From DASXIW01 sp036497785 (lineage in GTDB: Bacteria > Pseudomonadota > Alphaproteobacteria > Acetobacterales > Acetobacteraceae), in the NCBI GenBank assembly GCA_036497785.1, contig DASXIW010000093.1, positions 1 through 14,157 on the forward strand: a DNA stretch of 14,157 nt, written 5' to 3'. The notes below the pieces were generated by a model. The model was not told the origin of the DNA. It ran no database searches and worked only from the letters and a program-made list of their open reading frames with translations. This document shows positions 1-4,484 of this stretch, piece by piece (within the stretch, counting starts at the first letter, position 1; each line of letters begins with the position of its first letter). The position numbers and the translations under genes were made by a program.

Positions 1-1
1 C

Positions 2-103
2 GCCCCCGCCGCCCCGGCCTTGCCCACCGTCACTGTGGGCAAGGCCGGGGCGTCGGGGCCGGACACGGCGGGTAGCACGATGGGCAATATGAAGATGCCG
101 TAG
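2..103 (+). CDS. Possible C-terminal fragment of a rightward gene (partial, unidentified)
   Basis: Frame 2 is open from the left edge to a TAG at 101-103 and gives 33 residues rich in Ala, Gly, Pro and Thr, ending in a Met-rich GNMKMP. Nearly every third codon position is G or C and first positions favour G/A, as in real genes of this window. That is the only support; there is no recognisable domain. Part of the frame lies inside a perfect 18-bp inverted repeat that encodes the same peptide on both strands, so codon statistics are less reliable here. If real, the gene is convergent with phaR. The stretch could equally be non-coding. Confidence 0.35.
   Translation, partial: APAAPALPTVTVGKAGASGPDTAGSTMGNMKMP
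10..52. repeat. Perfect 18-bp inverted repeat / strong hairpin
   Basis: The left arm 10-27 (CGCCCCGGCCTTGCCCAC) and right arm 35-52 are exact reverse complements around a 7-nt loop (CGTCACT). There is no T-tract on either side, so it is not a textbook intrinsic terminator. Its place beyond the 3' end of phaR, between convergent transcripts, fits a bidirectional terminator, an mRNA-stabilising hairpin, or a dispersed palindromic repeat. A near copy of the right arm recurs at 154-171. Confidence 0.85.
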
Positions 104-169
104 CCGCAGCGCGGTCACGCTTGCCGCATTGGCATCGGCCCCTCCGGGCGTAAGGCAAGGCCTGGGGCG

Positions 170-709
170 TCAGTCTTTCTTTGCCGCCAGCTGCGCCCGA
201 AGTACCTCGACTTCCGCGCGCAGGCTGGCAAGTTCCTCGTTCGGGGTCGGTGTCGCCGGTGTATTTGGCGGCGTCGGGGTTTCGCCGGGCAGGAACGGGG
301 TGAACAGGCTCATGGCGCGTTCCATCATTGCCACATTCTGCCGGCTCACTTCCTCCATGCCGAAGGGAAAGAAATTGCCCATGGTCTGTTGCATGGCCTC
401 ACGCATCTGTTCCTGCTGGCGCGCGAAGTTGGTCATCGCGTTTTCCAGATATTTGGGCACCAGGTTCTGCATGGAATCGCCGTAGAAGCCGATGATCTGG
501 GTCAGCACGCCGCGGGTGATATCTTCGCTGGTTTTTGCGTCGTAAACCACGAAATCGCGGCCGATCCGCACCATGTCCGCGAGGGTATCGAGGGTGATGT
601 ACGAGGAGCTTTCGGTGTTGTACAGGCGGCGATTGGCGTATTTCTTGACAACGACGGGCGGCCGTTCGTTTTGTGGAACGTCGTTGTCGATGTGTTTGGC
701 TTGCGACAT
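170..709 (-). CDS. phaR: PhaR-type polyhydroxyalkanoate synthesis repressor
   Basis: The product is 179 aa. PhaR proteins repress phasin and PHA genes and their own gene, and are released from DNA when they bind nascent polymer. Residues about 19-60 carry the family's N-terminal DNA-binding signature (VVVKKYANRRLYNTESSSYI, then the LADMVR segment). The PHB-accumulation-regulatory part follows (residues about 61-110, with GVLTQII and VPKYLENAM). After a Pro/Thr-rich linker (141-157) the protein ends in a heptad-like coiled coil (ELASLRAEVEVLRAQLAA), probably for oligomerisation. The ATG at 709 is chosen because it precedes the conserved core and has a GGGTGGGG ribosome-binding stretch just upstream. 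The same frame stays open far upstream, but that part is Arg/Pro-rich antisense to the PHA genes and not real. It is divergent from the PHA genes, with a candidate autoregulatory site in the spacer. Confidence 0.93.
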   Translation of the reverse strand: MSQAKHIDNDVPQNERPPVVVKKYANRRLYNTESSSYITLDTLADMVRIGRDFVVYDAKTSEDITRGVLTQIIGFYGDSMQNLVPKYLENAMTNFARQQEQMREAMQQTMGNFFPFGMEEVSRQNVAMMERAMSLFTPFLPGETPTPPNTPATPTPNEELASLRAEVEVLRAQLAAKKD

Positions 710-736
710 CTGCCCCACCCGAGATTTATAACGTTC

Positions 737-742
737 ATTATA
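737..742 (-). promoter_or_regulatory. Extended -10 promoter element of phaR
   Basis: On the minus strand this reads TGC-TATAAT, a perfect -10 hexamer with the TGn extension, about 28 bases upstream of the phaR ATG. The base 17 nt further upstream starts a poor -35 (TTCGGT), which is compatible with an extended -10 promoter. It predicts a 5' untranslated region of roughly 20 nt. Confidence 0.55.
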
Positions 743-757
743 GCATGATGCAGTGCA
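743..757. promoter_or_regulatory. Candidate PhaR operator, overlapping TGCA-type dyads
   Basis: GCATGATGCAGTGCA contains two overlapping short palindromes, GCAT-G-ATGC and TGCA-G-TGCA, in the -10/-35 spacer of the phaR promoter. PhaR proteins are known to bind TGC-rich dyads (CTGC-N3/4-GCAG type in Rhodobacter), so autorepression is the natural inference. The site is also about 115 bp upstream of the divergent phasin-like gene and could control both. The match is by eye to a general motif, not an exact consensus. Confidence 0.4.
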
Positions 758-872
758 CCACCGAACACAATCACCTTCCCCGCGCTGCGGCCAGGAATTT
801 AACGGTTTGCCGGCCCCTTCGGCGCGCCTATCCGCGGCACGGCATGTGTGCCATGAGGGGCAAGGATGGTCG

Positions 873-1253
873 ATGACGGCGCGCATTCCACCCTCGGGAT
901 ATCGTATGCCGGGCCAGGATTCGGGGGATTGGGGGAGCATGGGCCGCGACATGCAGGAGCTGGCGCGCGACTGGGTGACGCTATGGCAGAGCGAGCTGGC
1001 GGGCGGCGCGGCCGATCGCGAAATGCAGGAAACCTGGCAGCGCCTGTTGGCGCTATGGGCCGGGGCGGCCAGCGCCGTTCTGGCTGGCTCGGTGCATGGC
1101 GGAGCTGATGTTCGGCGCCCCGGGCCCCCTGCTGCGGCGCGGCCCTCGCCCGCTGCTGCTGCATCTGACGCTCGCGATGCTGAGATCGACCGCCTCGCTA
1201 AGCGCGTCGCCGAGTTGGAACGCCGCCTGGCCGCTCGGGACGACATGCGGTGA
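873..1253 (+). CDS. Small phasin/PhaE-like protein with C-terminal coiled coil
   Basis: The product is 126 aa from ATG 873, chosen because AAGGA at 862-866 lies 6 nt before it; the frame is open further upstream but has no such site. Residues about 25-70 form an amphipathic, Trp-rich helix region (DWVTLWQSELAGG, METWQ-like ETWQRLLALWAG). An Ala/Pro linker follows, then a charged coiled coil (EIDRLAKRVAELERRLAA). This build, together with its place directly before a PhaC-like gene and beside phaR, suggests a granule-associated phasin or a miniature relative of the class III synthase subunit PhaE, which is normally about three times longer. No catalytic motif is visible. Its last ~158 bp overlap the next gene in another frame. 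The function is inferred from context and architecture only. Confidence 0.65.
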   Translation: MTARIPPSGYRMPGQDSGDWGSMGRDMQELARDWVTLWQSELAGGAADREMQETWQRLLALWAGAASAVLAGSVHGGADVRRPGPPAAARPSPAAAASDARDAEIDRLAKRVAELERRLAARDDMR

Positions 1254-2307
1254 CGCGATCGCGGCCATTGCCGCGGCGCTGGCTGCCCCACACGGCGATA
1301 CGCCTGGTCCCGAAGTGCTGGAGATACTGGCCCGTGACCGGGCGCTGATCGCCGGCATAGCCGCCTATCGGCGCCACCCCTGGCGGCGCGAGCAGATGGA
1401 TCCGTCGGCGATCTGGCGCGAGGGCGACAGCCGGCTGCTGGATTTCGGTGGCGATGGCCCGGCCATCCTGTTCGTGCCCAGCCTGGTGAACCGCGCGACG
1501 GTGCTCGACCTGACCGGAAACCGCTCGATGATGCGGTTTCTCGCAGCCCACGGCCTGCGCGTGCTGCTGTTGGATTGGGGCTGGCCGGGCGAGGTGGAGC
1601 GCGGGTTTTCCCTGACCGACTACATCGCCGGGCGGCTGGAACGGGCGTTGGCGGCAGCGGGCGGGCGCGTGATCCTGGCGGGTTATTGCATGGGCGGCCT
1701 GCTTTGCGTGGCGGCGGCGCAGCGGCGGCCGGACCTGGTATCGGCGCTCGCACTGTTGGCGACGCCGTGGGATTTCCACGCGGGCGATCCCGAGCGCGCC
1801 GCGACGCTGGCGGCGCTGCTGCCGCTGCTGGAGCCGGCCATGGCCTTCGCCGGGACGCTGCCGGTGGACGCGCTGCAAATCCTGTTCGCCCTGCTGGACC
1901 CGGACGGCATCGCCGCGAAATACCGTGCCTTCGCCGGGTTGGATCAGGCGGCCGAGCAGGCTTGCCGCTTCGTCGAGCTGGAGGATTGGCTGAATGACGG
2001 CGTGCCACTGGCGGCCCCCGTGGCGCGGGATTGCCTGAGCGGCTGGTATGGCAAGAACAGCCCTGCAAAGGGGGCGTGGCGGGTGGCGGGACTGCCGGTG
2101 GATCCCTCGGTGCTCGGCATGCCGAGCTTCGTCGCGGTGCCGGCGCGGGACCGGATCGTCCCGCCGGAAAGCGCGCAACCCTTGGCAGCCATGATCCCGG
2201 GCGCGGTGTTGCACCGGCCTGCGGCGGGCCATATCGGCATGGCCGCGGGGGCGCGGGCCGAACGCGCTCTGTGGCGCCCTTTGCTGGACTGGGCGCGCGG
2301 GCTGTGA
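1096..2307 (+). CDS. PhaC-like alpha/beta hydrolase (PHA synthase or related)
   Basis: The product is 403 aa from ATG 1096; ATG 1108 is an alternative, with GGAG just 3 nt before it. The alpha/beta core carries PhaC-family hallmarks: ILFVPSLVNRATVLDL (124-139), LDWGWPG (159-165), a lipase-like box with a cysteine nucleophile, GYCMGG (Cys198), WLNDGVPLAAP (298-308), and probable catalytic Asp352 (RDRIVPP) and His379 (GHIGM). Class I synthases are near 590 aa with a long N-terminal domain, so this is closer in size to class III PhaC (about 355 aa). Cys-type intracellular PHA depolymerases share the triad and are the main alternative. The N-terminal part overlaps the upstream gene by up to 158 bp out of frame. 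I keep it because its GPRPLLLHL segment resembles, from memory, N-termini of related proteins. It likely acts at PHA granules and is translationally coupled to the upstream gene. Confidence 0.8.
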   Translation: MAELMFGAPGPLLRRGPRPLLLHLTLAMLRSTASLSASPSWNAAWPLGTTCGDAIAAIAAALAAPHGDTPGPEVLEILARDRALIAGIAAYRRHPWRREQMDPSAIWREGDSRLLDFGGDGPAILFVPSLVNRATVLDLTGNRSMMRFLAAHGLRVLLLDWGWPGEVERGFSLTDYIAGRLERALAAAGGRVILAGYCMGGLLCVAAAQRRPDLVSALALLATPWDFHAGDPERAATLAALLPLLEPAMAFAGTLPVDALQILFALLDPDGIAAKYRAFAGLDQAAEQACRFVELEDWLNDGVPLAAPVARDCLSGWYGKNSPAKGAWRVAGLPVDPSVLGMPSFVAVPARDRIVPPESAQPLAAMIPGAVLHRPAAGHIGMAAGARAERALWRPLLDWARGL

Positions 2308-2316
2308 GCGGGGCTT

Positions 2317-2342
2317 CGCGCCGAGCTTTGAGGCTTGGCGCG
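2317..2342. terminator. Hairpin after the PhaC-like gene
   Basis: Arms CGCGCCGAGC (2317-2326) and GCTTGGCGCG (2333-2342) pair over 10 bp with one G-U, around a 6-nt loop. It starts 10 bp after the stop codon. There is no T-run behind it, so if it terminates transcription it does so imperfectly; otherwise it may protect the 3' end of the mRNA. Its loop contains part of a possible -35 for phaA. Confidence 0.4.
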
Positions 2343-2355
2343 GACAGGCTAGGAT
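2328..2355 (+). promoter_or_regulatory. Candidate phaA promoter
   Basis: TTGAGG (2328-2333) and TAGGAT (2350-2355) are separated by 16 bp, each matching 4 of 6 consensus bases. The predicted start near 2362 falls immediately before a perfect dyad. No better promoter is visible in the 130-bp gap. This is a weak prediction by eye. Confidence 0.25.
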
Positions 2356-2363
2356 TATTTCCG

Positions 2364-2378
2364 GATCAGGTTCTGATC
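2364..2378. promoter_or_regulatory. Perfect dyad GATCAG-N3-CTGATC upstream of phaA
   Basis: A 6-bp inverted repeat with a 3-nt spacer lies 59 bp before the phaA ATG, at the predicted transcription start. It is not the TGCA-type motif seen at phaR, so a different regulator would be implied if it is an operator. A small RNA hairpin is the alternative. Confidence 0.35.
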
Positions 2379-2437
2379 GTTCGACCGGCCGGGACGACAA
2401 CGTAAAGCGGGCATCGACCCGCAGGGAGATTGCCAGA

Positions 2438-3610
2438 ATGGAAGACATCGTGATCGTCGCCGCCGCGCGCACGCCGGTTGGCAGTTTCAACGGGGCTTTC
2501 GGCACGCTGCCCGCGCATACGCTGGGCACAGCCGCCATCCAGGCCGCCATCGCCCGCGCCAAGCTGGAACCCGGCGAGATCGACGAGGTAATCCTCGGCC
2601 AGGTGCTGACCGCCGCGCAGGGCCAGAATCCGGCGCGCCAGGCCGCCCGCAACGCCGGCGTGCCCGATGCCACGACGGCCTTCGGCATCAATCAGGTGTG
2701 CGGCTCGGGCCTGCGGGCGGTGGCGCTGGCCGCCCAGCAGATCCGCACCGGCGAGAGCGATATCGTGATCGCCGGCGGGCAGGAGAGCATGATCCAGTCC
2801 ACCCATGCCGCCTATCTGCGCGGCGGCGTGAAGATGGGCGAGATGTCCTTCATAGACACCATGATCAAGGACGGGCTGTGGGACGCCTTTAATGGCTATC
2901 ACATGGGTGTCACCGCCGAGAACGTGGCCACGGCGTTCCAGATCACGCGCGAGGCGCAGGATGAATTCGCCGTGGCCAGCCAGCACAAGGCCAGTGCCGC
3001 GCAGAAAGCCGGGCGCTTCAAGGACGAGATCACCCCGATCACCATCAAGGGCCGCAAGGGCGACACGGTGGTGGATCAGGACGAATATATCCGCCACGAT
3101 GCCTCGCTCGATCTGATGGCCAAGCTCCGCCCGGCCTTCAACAAGGACGGCACGGTCACCGCCGGCAATGCCAGCGGGTTGAATGACGGCGCCGCCGCCC
3201 TGGTGGTGATGTCCGCCGCCGAGGCGCAGAAGCGCGGCCTGACGCCGCTGGCGCGGATCGCTTCTTTCGCGACGGCGGGTGTGGATCCGGCGGTGATGGG
3301 CACCGGCCCCATCCCGGCCAGCCGCAAGGCGCTGCAGCGTGCCGGCTGGAAGATCGAGGACCTTGACCTGATCGAGGCGAACGAGGCGTTCGCCGCCCAG
3401 GGCTGTGCAGTGAACAAGGATATGGGCTGGGATCCCGCCCGCGTGAATGTGAACGGCGGCGCGATTGCGATTGGCCATCCGATCGGCGCTTCGGGCGCGC
3501 GCATCCTGACGACGCTGCTGCATGAGATGGGCAAGCGGGGTGCCAAAAAGGGCATCGCCACGTTGTGCATCGGCGGGGGGATGGGTGTGGCGATGTGCGT
3601 GGAGAGGTGA
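2438..3610 (+). CDS. phaA: Acetyl-CoA C-acetyltransferase (beta-ketothiolase)
   Basis: The product is 390 aa, full length for the family. The biosynthetic thiolase condenses two acetyl-CoA into acetoacetyl-CoA, the first step to polyhydroxybutyrate. Visible catalytic residues are the acyl-accepting Cys88 in NQVCGSG, Asn315 in NEAFA, His347 in IGHPIGASG, and the deprotonating Cys377 in CIGGG. These positions are one residue off those of the Zoogloea enzyme (89, 316, 348, 378), as expected for a true orthologue. The start is ATG 2438 with AGGGAG at 2423-2428 upstream. It follows the PhaC-like gene by 130 bp with a hairpin and dyad between, so it may have its own promoter. The usual partner phaB (acetoacetyl-CoA reductase) does not follow. 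A role in ketone-body or fatty-acid metabolism is the alternative to PHA synthesis. Confidence 0.96.
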   Translation: MEDIVIVAAARTPVGSFNGAFGTLPAHTLGTAAIQAAIARAKLEPGEIDEVILGQVLTAAQGQNPARQAARNAGVPDATTAFGINQVCGSGLRAVALAAQQIRTGESDIVIAGGQESMIQSTHAAYLRGGVKMGEMSFIDTMIKDGLWDAFNGYHMGVTAENVATAFQITREAQDEFAVASQHKASAAQKAGRFKDEITPITIKGRKGDTVVDQDEYIRHDASLDLMAKLRPAFNKDGTVTAGNASGLNDGAAALVVMSAAEAQKRGLTPLARIASFATAGVDPAVMGTGPIPASRKALQRAGWKIEDLDLIEANEAFAAQGCAVNKDMGWDPARVNVNGGAIAIGHPIGASGARILTTLLHEMGKRGAKKGIATLCIGGGMGVAMCVER

Positions 3611-3622
3611 CGGCGCGCGCCG
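3611..3622. repeat. 12-bp perfect palindrome directly after the phaA stop
   Basis: CGGCGCGCGCCG is self-complementary and begins at the base after the TGA. With four unpaired bases it would form only a 4-bp stem, so it is probably a GC-rich spacer and not a functional terminator. Confidence 0.4.
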
Positions 3623-3652
3623 CCGCCTGGATTGCTAAGGGTTGTCAATGCT

Positions 3653-3675
3653 TTGCTGCCGCTGGCGGGAAGCAA
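3653..3675. terminator. Imperfect hairpin downstream of phaA
   Basis: TTGCT (3653-3657) pairs with AGCAA (3671-3675), and CC (3659-3660) with GG (3668-3669), after one mismatch. The T-rich GGCTTTCCTTTC (3678-3689) follows. It could end the phaA transcript. It is the first of a series of inverted repeats in this gap. Confidence 0.3.
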
Positions 3676-3703
3676 GTGGCTTTCCTTTCGAAAGCTTGAC
3701 TGG

Positions 3704-3724
3704 GGCCAGGGCAGCGCCCTGGCC
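3704..3724. terminator. Perfect 9-bp hairpin between phaA and the atp operon
   Basis: GGCCAGGGC (3704-3712), loop AGC, then GCCCTGGCC (3716-3724), followed by TGTTGT. This strong stem, 94 bp past phaA and before the likely atp promoter, would insulate the two transcripts. Similar GGCCAGGGC/GCCCTGGCC stems occur, to my recollection, as dispersed intergenic repeats in Acetobacteraceae, so it may be a repeat copy used as a terminator. Confidence 0.55.
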
Positions 3725-3786
3725 TGTTGTCCGGCAGGTCCCGCATAGATGTAGGCCTTGCCTTAATACGCCCCCGAAAGCATCCC

Positions 3787-3810
3787 TGTTGCGCCGCAAC
3801 GTGTTGCGCC
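3787..3810. repeat. Three alternating GTTGC / GCAAC half-sites before the atp operon
   Basis: GTTGC (3788-3792), GCAAC (3796-3800) and GTTGC (3803-3807) are spaced 3 and 2 bp apart. Any two neighbours make a small palindrome, and TGTTGCGCC is repeated directly at 3787-3795 and 3802-3810. The third arm overlaps the candidate -35 of atpH. It could be an operator or a switchable RNA stem. Confidence 0.4.
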
Positions 3811-3832
3811 CCCCCGAGGCGCATGCTAGAGG
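3804..3832 (+). promoter_or_regulatory. Candidate atp operon promoter
   Basis: TTGCGC (3804-3809), a 17-bp spacer, then TGC-TAGAGG (-10 at 3827-3832 with a TGn extension). Each box matches only 3 of 6 consensus bases, but the spacing is ideal and the position suits a leader of about 60 nt. It is the best candidate I see in the gap, not a strong one. Confidence 0.3.
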
Positions 3833-3837
3833 CGCGA

Positions 3838-3862
3838 CGCCAGCCAGCCAGTCGGGCTGGCG
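3838..3862 (+). promoter_or_regulatory. Leader hairpin of the atp operon
   Basis: CGCCAGCC (3838-3845) pairs perfectly with GGCTGGCG (3855-3862). Because the left side is an AGCC repeat, the right arm can also pair 4 bases closer (3843-3849). The stem sits 37 nt before the atpH ATG in the predicted 5' untranslated region. It could stabilise the mRNA or modulate translation. Confidence 0.35.
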
Positions 3863-3898
3863 AACGAAATTCGCCGTGCCCGAAGCGCGGCGCAGGAA

Positions 3899-4483
3899 AT
3901 GGGAAACGTGGCCTTGGCGTCTGGCGGCAATGTGATTTCGACGGGCGGTGGGGCAGCAGGACGGTACGCGGCCGCTCTGTATGCGCTTGCGGATGACACG
4001 CAGGCGCTGGATTCGGTGGTGGATCAGATGGATGCGCTGGGGCGCCTGATCGACGAAAGCCCGATTCTGCGGCGGCTGCTCGATTCGCCGCTGATCGACG
4101 TGGTTGCCGCGCAGAAGGCTGCCCAGGCGGTGCTGACCGAGCAGGGCTTCAGCAAGATCATCCGGGATTTCGTGGGTGTGGTGACAGCCAATCGCCGTCT
4201 GCCCGCATTGCGCAGTATGGTGACGGCCTTCGCGGCGCTGGTCGCTGAGAAGCGCGGGGTGGTGGTGGCGCAGGTCGAAACGGCGCATCCGATGTCGGAT
4301 GTCCAGGAACAGCAATTGCGGGCCCGGCTGATCGAGGCCGGCTACGGCAATGTGAATATCGTGAAGCGGGTCGACGCGACCCTGTTGGGCGGCATGGTCG
4401 TGAAGATCGGGGCCCGCCTATATGACACCAGTCTGAAATCCCGGCTGCAGCGACTGCAGTACGCCATGAAGGGAGCTGCCTGA
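3899..4483 (+). CDS. atpH: F1 ATP synthase subunit delta
   Basis: The product is 194 aa. Delta joins the F1 head to the peripheral stalk. The N-terminal domain begins at GRYAAALYALAD (21-32). The C-terminal signature LLGGMVVKIGARLYDTSLKS lies near residues 162-181. About 20 poorly conserved residues precede the fold. The start is uncertain: AGGAA directly abuts ATG 3899, which is too close, so GTG 3908 (about 10 nt downstream of AGGA) is a good alternative. It is the first gene of the five-gene F1 operon, and the next gene starts 1 nt after its stop. F0 genes are elsewhere, as usual in Alphaproteobacteria. Confidence 0.94.
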   Translation: MGNVALASGGNVISTGGGAAGRYAAALYALADDTQALDSVVDQMDALGRLIDESPILRRLLDSPLIDVVAAQKAAQAVLTEQGFSKIIRDFVGVVTANRRLPALRSMVTAFAALVAEKRGVVVAQVETAHPMSDVQEQQLRARLIEAGYGNVNIVKRVDATLLGGMVVKIGARLYDTSLKSRLQRLQYAMKGAA

Positions 4484-4484
4484 T

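Noticed and set aside
710..2068. Minus-strand extension of the phaR frame to 632 aa
   Set aside because: The added 450 residues are Arg/Pro/Ala-rich, antisense to two supported genes, and the conserved PhaR protein begins at 709.
1198..2691. 497-aa minus-strand open frame over the PhaC-like gene
   Set aside because: It is a shadow frame of GC-rich coding DNA: Arg/Gln/His-rich with no motif, opposite a gene with catalytic residues.
2366..3523. 385-aa minus-strand open frame over phaA
   Set aside because: It is antisense to a full-length thiolase and has His/Gly/Arg-rich low-quality composition.
3642..3996. Open frames in the phaA-atpH gap as small genes
   Set aside because: The frames are Cys/Arg-rich, run through hairpins and the atpH start, and have no ribosome-binding site.
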